From Desulfovibrio sp. ZJ209 (GTDB taxonomy: Bacteria; Desulfobacterota; Desulfovibrionia; Desulfovibrionales; Desulfovibrionaceae): a stretch of DNA of 64,000 nucleotides. A program made the translations under genes and the position numbers. The stretch spans positions 124,001-188,000 of the forward strand of contig NZ_JAAKEJ010000002.1 in NCBI RefSeq assembly GCF_011039135.1, read 5' to 3'. Of the stretch, positions 1 through 8,331 are shown in pieces; position 1 is the stretch's first letter; the number at the start of each line of letters is the position of its first letter. The notes under the pieces are model-generated. The model did not search any database, was not told where the DNA came from, and worked only from the letters and a program-made list of their open reading frames with translations.

Positions 1-922
1 GGTCATTGAAGCGGAAGCCCACCTCCGCGCCGGTGGAAAGCTCCCATGGCCGCACATAGAAGAGCGGGTCGGTGAAATAGTCGCCGATGCGGCCGATGGT
101 GTCGCGCAGCGAGCTCGGGCCGATGAAGGGCCAGACCACATAGAAGCCCTGGCCGAAGCCCCAGCGCCCGAGGGTCTGGCCGAAATCCTCGCCCGAGGGG
201 TCCACGGGCACGATGGTCTTCTTGTTCTTGGCCACATTGGCGAATCCCGCGCTCGACATGGTGTTCATCATGAAGCGGCCGAACTCCACCCCGGCCTCGA
301 AAAAGCGGAACTGGAGCAGGTTGTTGATGAAGCGCGTGGGGAAAAGCAGGTTGTGGAAGAAGTTGCTCAGGCCGCTCCTGAAGCACTCGGGCACGAGCCA
401 CGTCCAGCCCGTATAGGCGGGCTTGGCGATATACATGAAGAAGATGTCGTTGAAATGGAACCAGAAGCGGTTCCACGGCTCGATGGGGTCGGCGATGCTC
501 GCCACCGGCTCGTCGTCGTAGTCGTCGAGATTGTCCGCTGCCTGCGCGTCCGCGTCGGGGTGCACGGTGATGGCGCCCCCGGGCAGCGCCGCGCCGCCGG
601 CATAGACCACGGAGGGCGCGAAGGGGCCCACGCCCGCCGCGGTGGAGGTCCGCGCAAGGCGCGGGGCCAGCGCCGCGGCCTGGGCCGTGGGGCCGGCCGC
701 GCTTTCGGAAGCCCCCGCCGGCACGAACACGGGGCGGATGCCTGCCTCGGGCGCCGTGGCGGAGGCCGGCGCATTGCCCATGCTGACGCCGCCCTCGCCG
801 TCCGCCCACGCGGCGGGCGCGAAGCACAGGCAGAGCGCGCACAGGACGAGCGCCGCCAGCGCGGGCCGGGCAGGCAGCGGCCGGCAAAGGCCGCGGGGGC
901 TAGTGCTGCGCGCGCACTTCAT
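1..922 (-). CDS. mlaA: MlaA/VacJ-family outer-membrane lipid-asymmetry protein, 3' end beyond the window
   Basis: MlaA removes mislocalised phospholipids from the outer leaflet of the outer membrane and passes them to periplasmic MlaC. The reading frame shows the family core near residues 125-300, beginning DPIEPWNRFWFHFND and continuing with a conserved FFHNLLFPTRFINNLL stretch and the GRWGFGQGFYVVWP motif. The gene runs off the left edge, so the C-terminus is missing. I place the start at the ATG at 922, inside the end of mlaC (23-nt overlap, suggesting coupled translation). This gives a basic N-terminus, a hydrophobic segment and a probable signal-peptidase site after AAWA; no lipobox is seen, unlike E. 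coli MlaA. An acidic/alanine-rich spacer of about 80 residues precedes the core. It is the last gene of the mlaEFDCA order. Confidence 0.88.
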   Translation of the reverse strand, partial: MKCARSTSPRGLCRPLPARPALAALVLCALCLCFAPAAWADGEGGVSMGNAPASATAPEAGIRPVFVPAGASESAAGPTAQAAALAPRLARTSTAAGVGPFAPSVVYAGGAALPGGAITVHPDADAQAADNLDDYDDEPVASIADPIEPWNRFWFHFNDIFFMYIAKPAYTGWTWLVPECFRSGLSNFFHNLLFPTRFINNLLQFRFFEAGVEFGRFMMNTMSSAGFANVAKNKKTIVPVDPSGEDFGQTLGRWGFGQGFYVVWPFIGPSSLRDTIGRIGDYFTDPLFYVRPWELSTGAEVGFRFND

Positions 923-1553
923 TGGCTTTTTCCATTACCCGCGCGATGAGCTGGTCGGGCGTGGCGCTGTTGAGGATGTCCTGAAACTGGGTGCGGTAGT
1001 TCTTCACGAGGCTGATGTTCTCGATGATGACATCATACACCCGCCACGAGCCGTCCTTGGGCAGCATGCGGTAATTCACCGGGGTCTTCTTGCCGTCCTT
1101 CATGGTGACGACGGTGCGCACCTCCACCCGTTTGCCGTCCTGCGAGGCCGTCTCGCCGGTATAGGCCACCTGCTCGCCGTTGTAGCCCGTGATCTTGTTG
1201 AGGTAGGTGTTGAGCAGAAGGTCGGCGAAGGCCTCACTGAAGCGCTTTTTCTGCTCCGGCGTGAAGGAGCGCCAGCGGGGGCCCACGGTGCGCGAGGAAA
1301 ATTCGCCGAAATCAAAGGCGTGGTAGACCTCGTCCTCGATGCGCTGGCGCAGGGGGCCGCGCGTGGCCGGGTTCACCCAGTCCGGGTTCTTGATCTCCTC
1401 CATGACGCGGGTGATGGCCGTCTCCAGCGTCTGGCGCGGCCCGGGGTCGGCCGCGAGGGCGTGCCCCGCCGCGAGGAGCGCCGCCAGCAAAAACGCCGCC
1501 AGCAGGGGGAAGGCCGGCGCAAGACGGCGCCGCCACGGGAAGGCCAGTCTCAT
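900..1553 (-). CDS. mlaC: MlaC-family periplasmic phospholipid-binding protein
   Basis: A 217-residue protein with a signal peptide (arginine-rich start, hydrophobic core, AxA site near residue 35) followed by the MlaC/Ttg2D domain. MlaC shuttles phospholipids between MlaA at the outer membrane and MlaD in the inner membrane. Family hallmarks are FGEFSSRTVGPRWRSFTPEQ and the YRML...SWRVYDVIIENISLVKNYRTQF block near residues 155-190. The start overlaps the mlaD stop by 4 nt (ATGA), and the end overlaps mlaA, so mlaD-mlaC-mlaA are tightly coupled. Length is normal for the family. Confidence 0.93.
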   Translation of the reverse strand: MRLAFPWRRRLAPAFPLLAAFLLAALLAAGHALAADPGPRQTLETAITRVMEEIKNPDWVNPATRGPLRQRIEDEVYHAFDFGEFSSRTVGPRWRSFTPEQKKRFSEAFADLLLNTYLNKITGYNGEQVAYTGETASQDGKRVEVRTVVTMKDGKKTPVNYRMLPKDGSWRVYDVIIENISLVKNYRTQFQDILNSATPDQLIARVMEKANEVRAQH

Positions 1554-2020
1554 TTCACACCTCCGAAGGCGTATTTGCTGATGAGCGACTCGAGGTCCAT
1601 GGGCGATTCCGTCTCGGTGATGGTGCCGCCGGGCTCGAGCATGGTCTCCGAACCGCCGCGCGACAGGCTGACATACTTGTCGCCGATGAGGCCGCTCGTC
1701 TTGATGGAGGCCATGCTGTCGTCGGAGAGCTGAAGGTCGTGGTCGAGCATGAGCTCCACGATGGCCTGGCTGTGCATGGGGTCCGGGTCGAGGCGGATGC
1801 TCACCACCCGGCCCACGGGCACGCCCGCGAGCTCCACGTCCGCGCCGGCGCGCAGGCCCGAGGCCGAGTCAAAGCGCGCGGAAAGCTCAAAGCCCTTGTG
1901 CGAGAAAAGCTCCATGCGGCCGAGCTTGATGGCGAGCCAGGCCACGCAGAGCAGGCCCAGGATGACGAAGACGCCCACTGCGGTTTCACGAAAGCTGTTC
2001 ATGCGGCGCAGGTTCTCCAT
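1550..2020 (-). CDS. mlaD: MlaD-family MCE-domain lipid transporter subunit
   Basis: A 156-residue protein with one N-terminal membrane anchor (about residues 14-32) and one MCE domain. The domain carries the typical GLRAGADVELAGVPVGRV motif near residues 55-72 and the SGLIGDKYVSL block near residues 110-120. MlaD forms a hexameric ring in the inner membrane that works with MlaE and MlaF. The start drawn here gives MENLRRMNSF; the internal ATG six codons later (2002) is an alternative. It is a little shorter than the E. coli protein at the C-terminus. The gap to mlaF is 67 nt. Confidence 0.93.
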   Translation of the reverse strand: MENLRRMNSFRETAVGVFVILGLLCVAWLAIKLGRMELFSHKGFELSARFDSASGLRAGADVELAGVPVGRVVSIRLDPDPMHSQAIVELMLDHDLQLSDDSMASIKTSGLIGDKYVSLSRGGSETMLEPGGTITETESPMDLESLISKYAFGGVK

Positions 2021-2087
2021 GGAGGACGGAAAGGCTCGGAACGCTCCATGCTAGCGGGCGCCCGGGCGGGTGTCAATGCGCCCCGGC

Positions 2088-2903
2088 TCACGAACGCAGC
2101 CATTTCTCGAGCGCGGCGCGCACTTCCGGGTTCGGCGGCTGTTGAAGCGCGAGCTCCTCGGGGCCGGCTTCGCGGTTCAGGAACTGGCGCAGATACGGGT
2201 CGCCGCTCTTCTCCAGCTCGGCGAGGCTGCCGGCGAACACGGCCGCGCCGTCGCGCAGCACGAGCACATAGTCCGCGATGCGCTTGAGGCTGGCGAGGTC
2301 ATGGCTCACCACCACGAGGGTCATCTCCGCGTATTCCGCGTGCAGGGAGAGGAGGAGGTCGTCCATGCGCACGGCGGTGATGGGGTCGAGGCCGGAGGTG
2401 GGCTCGTCGCAGAGCAGCACGCGCGGCTCGGCGATGATGGCCCGCGCGAGGCCCGCGCGCTTGCGCATGCCGCCGGAAAGCTGGTTCGGGTAATAGTCGG
2501 CGAAACTGTCGAGCCCCACCATGGCGAGCACGCGCAGGGCCGCCTCGCGCAACAGGCGCTTCGGGAGGCGCAGGTGCTCGCTGAGCGGGAGCGCCACGTT
2601 CTGCGCCAGGGTGAGCGCGCCCAGAAGCGCGCCGTCCTGGAAGAGCACGCCCATGCGCCGGCGCACCCGGCGGAAGGCCCGGCGGTCGAGCCTGAAGAGG
2701 TCATGCCCGCCGATGAGGATCTCGCCCGCGATGGGCCTGGAGAGGCCGATGATGTGGCGCAACAGCGTGGACTTGCCGCAGCCCGAGCCGCCGAGGATCA
2801 CCGACACCTTGCCGGCGGGGAGCGTCGCGTTGATGTCCTTCAATACGGCCGTGGCGCCGTAGCCCACGGTGAGGTCGTGAAACTCGATGTCCCAGGCGTC
2901 CAT
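2088..2903 (-). CDS. mlaF: MlaF-family ABC transporter ATP-binding protein
   Basis: The cytoplasmic ATPase that powers Mla lipid transport, 271 residues. Visible motifs are Walker A GGSGCGKST (about residues 38-46), the Q-loop region VLFQDGALLGALT, the signature LSGGMRKRAGLARA and Walker B VLLCDEPTSGLDP followed by the switch histidine in VVVSHD. The LSGGM(R/K)KR form of the signature is typical of MlaF/Ttg2A. It lies 21 nt after mlaE and before mlaD in the same operon. The C-terminal tail of about 30 residues (PEELALQQPPNPEVRA) exceeds the core and is of unknown role. Confidence 0.94.
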   Translation of the reverse strand: MDAWDIEFHDLTVGYGATAVLKDINATLPAGKVSVILGGSGCGKSTLLRHIIGLSRPIAGEILIGGHDLFRLDRRAFRRVRRRMGVLFQDGALLGALTLAQNVALPLSEHLRLPKRLLREAALRVLAMVGLDSFADYYPNQLSGGMRKRAGLARAIIAEPRVLLCDEPTSGLDPITAVRMDDLLLSLHAEYAEMTLVVVSHDLASLKRIADYVLVLRDGAAVFAGSLAELEKSGDPYLRQFLNREAGPEELALQQPPNPEVRAALEKWLRS

Positions 2904-2924
2904 AGCTTGCGGCTCCGTTGCGCC

Positions 2925-3749
2925 CTAGAGCAAAAAGGAGGTCAACACATAGTCGGCCGCGAGGATGAGCACGCAGGAAATGACCACCGCCGAGGTGGTG
3001 GCGTTGCCCACGGCCTCGGGGCCCACGCTGTCGCGGCGCAGGTGCGCGCAGTAGCCCTGGTGGCAGCACACCGTGGAGACCAGAAGCCCGAACACGAGGG
3101 CCTTGATGAAGCCGCCCGACACGTCGCTCATGGTCACGGCGTGGGCGATCTTGTAAAAATAGACGCCCTCGTTGATGCCGAGCATGCACACGCCCGTGAG
3201 ATAGCCGCCCACGATGCCGATGACATCGAAGATGGCCGTGAGCAGCGGGAAGGAGATGAGCGAGGCCAGGATGCGCGGGCTCACGAGATAGCCCATGGAA
3301 TTGATGTCCATCACGTCCAGCGCGTCCACCTGGTCGGTGATGCGCATGACGCCGATCTCCGCGGCCATGGCCGAGCCGGCGCGGCCCGTGAGCATGATGG
3401 CCGTGAGCACGGGCCCGAGCTCGCGGATGAGCGTGAGCGACACGGCGGAGCCGAGCAGCCCCACGGAGCCGAACTGCACGAGGGTGTAATAGCCCTGCAG
3501 GCCCAGCACCATGCCGCAGAAGATGCCGATGAGCAGGATGACGAAGAGCGACTGGTAGCCGATGACGTAGAGCTGGCGCACCGTGCGCGGGAGGATGCGG
3601 ATGGTGGCGAACATCTGCCAGAGCCCGGCCGCCATGAAGATGGCCATGCCGCCCACGGCGTCCACGCCGCGAAGCGTGGCCGCGCCCACGGCGCGCGCGA
3701 GCCGCGGGAAGCCGGCCAGGGGGCCCTTCTCTGTGCGTTCCTGCATCAT
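2925..3749 (-). CDS. mlaE: MlaE-family ABC transporter permease
   Basis: Inner-membrane permease of the Mla system, 274 residues. The N-terminal half has an amphipathic lead-in, then several membrane segments. The family motif LIRELGPVLTAIMLTGRAGSAMAAEIG (about residues 160-185; shown here in fragments RELGPVLTAIM and GRAGSAMAAEIG) is unmistakable and is followed by VMRITDQVDALDVM. The ATG overlaps the stop of the upstream SPOR gene by 4 nt, so the SPOR protein and MlaE are translationally coupled. Confidence 0.95.
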   Translation of the reverse strand: MMQERTEKGPLAGFPRLARAVGAATLRGVDAVGGMAIFMAAGLWQMFATIRILPRTVRQLYVIGYQSLFVILLIGIFCGMVLGLQGYYTLVQFGSVGLLGSAVSLTLIRELGPVLTAIMLTGRAGSAMAAEIGVMRITDQVDALDVMDINSMGYLVSPRILASLISFPLLTAIFDVIGIVGGYLTGVCMLGINEGVYFYKIAHAVTMSDVSGGFIKALVFGLLVSTVCCHQGYCAHLRRDSVGPEAVGNATTSAVVISCVLILAADYVLTSFLL

Positions 3750-4675
3750 GGCGCGCTCCTGCGGCGGCTCTTGCCGCCCGTTTTTTCCATCGCCGGCTTC
3801 TTTTCGAGCTGGATGGGCCGGCCGAGCCCCATGCCGGAAAGCTGCCCGCGCACCCGCTGCGCGTCCTGGGCTGTGCCGCGCAGGGAAACGAGCACGAGGC
3901 GCACCTTGCCGCTCTGGCGCACGCTCGCGCGCAGGCCCGCTGCCGCGAGGCGCCCGCGCAGGCGCTCCGCATCCACGGGGCCCTTGAAGGCCGCGGCCTG
4001 GAAGAGATAATCGAAACGCGGCTCCGCCGGCTGGCGCGGGGCCTCCGCCTTGCGGGCTTGCGCGGGCGCCGTGGCTTGCGTTGCCGGCTTTTGTGCCGCC
4101 TGCCCCGGCATCATGGGCGCGGGGCGCCCGGCCTGTGCCCCTTCGGGGCTGATGCCCCAGGCGGCGAGGCTTTCGCCCTGCGGGCGGTTGAAAGGATAGG
4201 CGGAAGCGCCGCTTCCCGTTTCGGCTGCCGCCGGGGCTGCCGAAGCCACGGCCGCGCCTTGCGGCGGAGTCTCGCGCGGCGCCTCCGGCGCGCCCTGCGG
4301 GCCTTGCGTGCTGGCCACGGCACCCTCGGGCGCGGCAGGCGTGCCCTCATGGGCGGCACCGGCACTTTCGAGCAGCACTTCTTCCCCGGGGAGCGGCGCG
4401 TTGCGCGGCGCGTCCCCGCCTTTCGCCGGCGCGCCGGGCCTGAGCAGCCCGGCCACGCTTTCCACGCCGCGCTCGGGGTGTTCGCCGCGGCCCACGAGAT
4501 AGCCCATGAAAAAGGCCCAGCCCACGGCGGTCACCAGCGCAAGGCCGAGGGCCGCGGCCGCGGCCCCGGAAAGGTCGAGCGTCCTGCGGCGGACGCTCCC
4601 CCGGCCTCCCTGCGCGGGCGCATCCGCGCCCCGGAGCAGGTTTTTCTGGAAGATCTTGCGCAGGGGAAGGGCCAT
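3746..4675 (-). CDS. Membrane-anchored SPOR-domain protein
   Basis: A 309-residue protein with a basic cytoplasmic start, one membrane segment near residues 35-58 (ALGLALVTAVGWAFFMGYL), a long alanine/proline/glutamate-rich linker, and a C-terminal SPOR fold around residues 220-292 (FDYLFQAAAFKG... VRLVLVSLRGT... AQRVRGQLSGMG). SPOR domains bind denuded glycan strands of peptidoglycan at division septa. The gene follows argS by 11 nt and overlaps mlaE by 4 nt, so it is co-transcribed with the Mla genes. A link between septal wall and lipid transport is only inferred from position. Confidence 0.82.
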   Translation of the reverse strand: MALPLRKIFQKNLLRGADAPAQGGRGSVRRRTLDLSGAAAAALGLALVTAVGWAFFMGYLVGRGEHPERGVESVAGLLRPGAPAKGGDAPRNAPLPGEEVLLESAGAAHEGTPAAPEGAVASTQGPQGAPEAPRETPPQGAAVASAAPAAAETGSGASAYPFNRPQGESLAAWGISPEGAQAGRPAPMMPGQAAQKPATQATAPAQARKAEAPRQPAEPRFDYLFQAAAFKGPVDAERLRGRLAAAGLRASVRQSGKVRLVLVSLRGTAQDAQRVRGQLSGMGLGRPIQLEKKPAMEKTGGKSRRRSAP

Positions 4676-4686
4676 GCCGTCCGCCG

Positions 4687-6348
4687 CTACATGTCAGTCG
4701 GCGCGCTCACGCCCAGGAGGGCGAGGCCGTTGCCCAAGGTCTGTTGTATGGCGCGCAACAGGGCGATCCTTGCCGCGGCGCGGGGGCGGTCATCGGGGAG
4801 CAGGATCTGGTGCTTCGCGTAATAGCCGTGGAGCAGCCCGGCGAGCTCCATGAGGTAGCGGCTCAGGTGCTGCGGCGCCAGGTGTTCCGCCGCCTGGGCG
4901 ACGGTGTCCTCAAAAGCGGCGATCTTGCGGAGCAGGGCCAGGTCTTCCGGCGTGTCGAGCGGGGCGAGCGCCGCCTCATCCATGCGCTCCGGGACGCTGT
5001 ACCCCTTGTCGGCTGCGCGCTTGAGCAGCGAGTTGATGCGCGCATGCGCGTACTGCACATAGTAGACCGGGTTGTCGAGATTGCGCTGCTTGGCGAGCTC
5101 AAGGTCGAAATCCAGCGGGCTGTCGCTCTTGCGCGAGAGAAAGAGGAAGCGCGCCGCGTCGGGCCCCACTTCGTCCAGCACTTCCCTCAGGGTCACGAAT
5201 TCGCCCGCGCGCGTGGACATGCTCACGAGCTTGCCGTCCCTGAGCAGGTTGACAAGCTGGATGAGCACCACGTCGAAGCTCGCCTCGGGCTCGCCCATGG
5301 CGGCCACGGCCGCGCGCATGCGCGGGATGTAGCCGTGATGGTCCGCGCCCCACACGTCCACCAGCCACTGGTAGCCGCGGCTGTACTTGTCGTGATGGTA
5401 GGCGATGTCCGAGGCGAAATAGGTGAGGCTCCCGTCGGACTTGCGCAGCACCCGGTCCTTGTCGTCCCCGAGGCGCGTGGTCGCGAACCACAGGGCCCCG
5501 TCCTTCTCATAGGTGTAGCCGGCCTCTTTCAGGGCCGCGAAGGCCGCGTCCACGGCGCTCTTGTCCACGAGGCTTTTTTCGGAGAAATAGTCCCCCTCCC
5601 CGAACTCCACGCGGAAGTCCGCGAGGTCCTCCTTGATGCCGGCGAGGAGCCGCTCCACGGCGTAGGCGCCGCAGCGGGCGCGGGCCTCGTCCTCCGGGGC
5701 ATCGGCGAGCTCCGGCTCCTTCCTGAGCAATTCGGCCGCGAGCTCGCGGATATAGTCCCCCCGGTACCAGTCCTCCGGGAAGGTGACGGGCCTCTCCGCG
5801 AGCTCCTGCAGCCTGAGCCACACCGAAAGGCCGAGCAGGCGCATCTGCCGGCCCGCGTCGTTGAGGTAGTATTCCCTCCCCACGTCGTGCCCGGTGGCCT
5901 TGAGCAGGCGCGCCAGGGTGTCGCCCACGGCGGCGCCCCTCCCGTGGCCCACATGGAGCGGCCCGGTGGGGTTGGCGGAAACGAATTCCACGAGCACCTT
6001 GCGCCCCTTGCCGGCGTCGCTCCTGCCGTAGGCGTCGCCCTGGGCCTCCACCTCGGTCACGGCGCGCCGCCAGAATTCGGGCCTGAAGGTGACATTGCAA
6101 AAGCCCGGGCCGGCCACCTCCACGCGCTCGATATCCGGGCAGAGCGCTGCCAGGCGCCCCGCCAGGGCCTCCCCTAGCTCGCGCGGGTTGCGCTTCGCCG
6201 CCCTGGCGAGCAGCATGGCCGCGTTGGTGGAGAGGTCGCCGTGCCTGGCCTCGCGCGGGGGCTCCACCACGAGCTTGTCGGGCAGGGGAAGGTCCAGTTC
6301 CTTCAGCGCCGCTTCGATGGCGGCGCGCAACGTGTCAGCGGCGCGCAT
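4687..6348 (-). CDS. argS: Arginine--tRNA ligase
   Basis: Class I aminoacyl-tRNA synthetase charging tRNA-Arg, 553 residues from the ATG at 6348 (MRAADTLRAAIEAAL). The HIGH-type motif appears as NPTGPLHVGHGRGAAVGD near residue 120, and the KMSKS-equivalent loop as GKLVSMSTRAG. The C-terminal anticodon-binding DALR domain ends with a family-typical LLGVSAPTDM. A much longer open frame continues upstream to 8496 but reads through fabD antisense-frame sequence and is not supported. The gene lies 41 nt after fabD in the same direction. Confidence 0.97.
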   Translation of the reverse strand: MRAADTLRAAIEAALKELDLPLPDKLVVEPPREARHGDLSTNAAMLLARAAKRNPRELGEALAGRLAALCPDIERVEVAGPGFCNVTFRPEFWRRAVTEVEAQGDAYGRSDAGKGRKVLVEFVSANPTGPLHVGHGRGAAVGDTLARLLKATGHDVGREYYLNDAGRQMRLLGLSVWLRLQELAERPVTFPEDWYRGDYIRELAAELLRKEPELADAPEDEARARCGAYAVERLLAGIKEDLADFRVEFGEGDYFSEKSLVDKSAVDAAFAALKEAGYTYEKDGALWFATTRLGDDKDRVLRKSDGSLTYFASDIAYHHDKYSRGYQWLVDVWGADHHGYIPRMRAAVAAMGEPEASFDVVLIQLVNLLRDGKLVSMSTRAGEFVTLREVLDEVGPDAARFLFLSRKSDSPLDFDLELAKQRNLDNPVYYVQYAHARINSLLKRAADKGYSVPERMDEAALAPLDTPEDLALLRKIAAFEDTVAQAAEHLAPQHLSRYLMELAGLLHGYYAKHQILLPDDRPRAAARIALLRAIQQTLGNGLALLGVSAPTDM

Positions 6349-6389
6349 GGCGTGGCCCCGGATGGGCTCCCCGGCTTGCCGGGAAGGTA

Positions 6390-7397
6390 TTACATGGCAT
6401 AGTTGAGGATGCCCGTGAGGGAATCGATGAGGTCCACGCGCAGGTTCTCGCTCTGCGCGGCGATGCCTGCCATGGACGGCCCCACCATCTTGCCGAGCAC
6501 GGCGCGGGGGCTGATCTCCATCCACCAGCGCACGCCGGCGAGATAGAGATTGCGGATGAGGTCCACCCAGAAGACCGGCGTGACCATCTGCCGAAGCAGG
6601 CTCTTCTTGGCGCCCTCCGCGTCGTGTACGGGCTTGCCGTCCACATTGCAGTACACGGGAAAGCGCGGCGTGTGCCACTCGGTCTTCTCGAGCAGGGGCG
6701 CGAGCTCGCGGTTGGCCTCCTCCATCATGGGGCTGTGAAAGGCGCCGCTCACCTTGAGCTCCACGCCGCGGCCCTTGCGCTCTTTCGCTTTTTGCACGGC
6801 GAGCGCCACGGCCTCGCGGGCGCCGCTCACCACGGTCTGCTGCGGGGTGTTGCGGTTGGCCGCCACAAGGAGGGCGCCGGTCTCGGCCGCGGCCTCGGCC
6901 ACGAGGGCGGACACCGCGTCCATGTCCAGCTTGACGATGGCCGCCATGGCGCCCTTGCCCTCCGGGTCGGCCTCGGCCATGAGGCGCCCGCGCAGGGAGG
7001 TGATCTCGAGCACGCTCTTGGGCGAGAGCACCCCCGCGGCCGCGAGCGCGCTGTATTCGCCGAGGCTGTGGCCCGCGGCGGCGAAAGGCGTGAACGAAGG
7101 CCCGAGGCGGGCGGAAAGGGCGCGCCAGAGATTGCCGTTGACCACGGTGAGCGCGGGCTGGAGGGCGCGGGTGTCGCTCATGGCGGCCTCGTCGCCCTCC
7201 CAGTAGATCTCGCGCAAGGGAAGGCCGCTTACACGCTCGGCCTCTTTCCAGTAGTCCATGGCCTCGGGGCTCGCCTCGGCGATGTCGCGGCCCATGCCCG
7301 CCATCTGCGAGCCCTGGCCGGCGAAGATCAGGGCCGGGCGCCCGCAGTCGGGCGCGGCCTCCACGGGCGTGGCGTCCACGGTCTGTGCATGTGTCAT
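6390..7397 (-). CDS. fabD: Malonyl-CoA:ACP transacylase
   Basis: Transfers malonyl from CoA to acyl carrier protein in type II fatty-acid synthesis, 335 residues. The nucleophile elbow GHSLGEYSAL places the catalytic serine at residue 111, and the partner histidine is in the motif GAFHSPMM near residue 220. The oxyanion-hole loop appears as FAGQGSQMAGMG at residues 25-36, after an 18-residue N-terminal extension that most bacterial FabDs lack. It begins the fabD-argS-SPOR-mla gene string, and a divergent rsmG starts 145 nt away. Confidence 0.95.
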   Translation of the reverse strand: MTHAQTVDATPVEAAPDCGRPALIFAGQGSQMAGMGRDIAEASPEAMDYWKEAERVSGLPLREIYWEGDEAAMSDTRALQPALTVVNGNLWRALSARLGPSFTPFAAAGHSLGEYSALAAAGVLSPKSVLEITSLRGRLMAEADPEGKGAMAAIVKLDMDAVSALVAEAAAETGALLVAANRNTPQQTVVSGAREAVALAVQKAKERKGRGVELKVSGAFHSPMMEEANRELAPLLEKTEWHTPRFPVYCNVDGKPVHDAEGAKKSLLRQMVTPVFWVDLIRNLYLAGVRWWMEISPRAVLGKMVGPSMAGIAAQSENLRVDLIDSLTGILNYAM

Positions 7398-7542
7398 CTC
7401 TGGCTCCGAAAAATGCGGCGGTCCCGCAGTCTAAGCGCTTTTTTCTACGCCATCGGGCCGGGGCTTGCAAGCGCTGTCTCGCCGGGCTATCACAGGCCCG
7501 GAAGCACGTTCCCCGCGCTGCCGGGGAGCACCCGGAGGCCCC

Positions 7543-8331
7543 ATGGCGCAACGCCGCGCCCCCAAAAAACCCGCACCGGCAGCGGCCGGCGCCGCCGCGC
7601 CCTTCAGGCCCGCGCCGGAAACGCTGGCCCGGCTCCTCCCGCCGGGGCTTGCCGCGCGCACGCCCCAGACCCTGCTCGACGCGCTGCCCGAACGCGTGGG
7701 CCTGTATGCGGACATGCTCGCCGCCTGGAACGGCGCCATCAACCTGACGGGCGCGCGGCGCCCCGGGGATATCCTCGAGCGCCTCATCCCGGACAGTTTC
7801 GAGCTCGCCGCCTTCCTCTCCTCGGGCCCGCTCGCGGAAGTCACGGACGCCGCAGGCCGGGCCAACCCGGCGCGCGGCCCGCGCGTGTGGGACCTGGGCG
7901 CCGGCGGCGGCCTCCCCGGCATCCCCTTGCGCATGGTCTGGGAGCGCGGGGAATACACCCTCGCGGAAGTGCGCGAAAAGCGCGCCCTCTTTCTCGCCAA
8001 CGCGCTCGCCAAGCTCGGCCTGCCGCGCACGGAGGTCTGGCGCGGCCCGGTGGAACGGCTGTTCGCCGAGCGCCCCCACGGGGCGGACATCATCCTCTCC
8101 CGGGCTTTCATGCCGTGGGAGAAACTGCCCGATTTCTGCGCCCCGGGCCTCGCGCCCGGCGGTGTCATCATCATTTTCGGCGCCGGCCCCTGCGGGGAGC
8201 TCCCGGCGCCGTGGCGCCTGCTCGCCGAGCGGGCCTATAACGTGGGCGAAAGCCGGCGCTGGCTCTGGGCGATCCGGCGCGAAGGCGGGGCCGATGCCGG
8301 GGCGCCCCCCGGGGAGGGCGCCCATGCCTGA
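7543..8331 (+). CDS. rsmG: 16S rRNA (guanine527-N7)-methyltransferase
   Basis: SAM-dependent methyltransferase modifying G527 (E. coli numbering) of 16S rRNA, 262 residues. The start at 7543 has a CGGAGG ribosome site 5 nt upstream; the longer frame from 7465 lacks one. After a basic, Ala/Pro-rich lead come the family motifs WNGAINLTGARRPGDI, the SAM-binding loop DLGAGGGLPGIPL near residue 118, and AEVREKRALFL. The C-terminus has an unusual Gly/Ala/Pro-rich tail. Its stop codon lies inside the start of the downstream oligosaccharyltransferase gene (8-nt overlap). Confidence 0.92.
   Translation: MAQRRAPKKPAPAAAGAAAPFRPAPETLARLLPPGLAARTPQTLLDALPERVGLYADMLAAWNGAINLTGARRPGDILERLIPDSFELAAFLSSGPLAEVTDAAGRANPARGPRVWDLGAGGGLPGIPLRMVWERGEYTLAEVREKRALFLANALAKLGLPRTEVWRGPVERLFAERPHGADIILSRAFMPWEKLPDFCAPGLAPGGVIIIFGAGPCGELPAPWRLLAERAYNVGESRRWLWAIRREGGADAGAPPGEGAHA

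Noticed and set aside
3-887. A 294-codon minus-strand frame at the left edge
   Set aside because: Wrong frame; the neighbouring frame encodes MlaA with clear family motifs.
2070-4010. A 646-codon plus-strand frame across the mla genes
   Set aside because: Antisense of MlaF and MlaE, which have full motif sets; composition is typical of GC-driven antisense ORFs.
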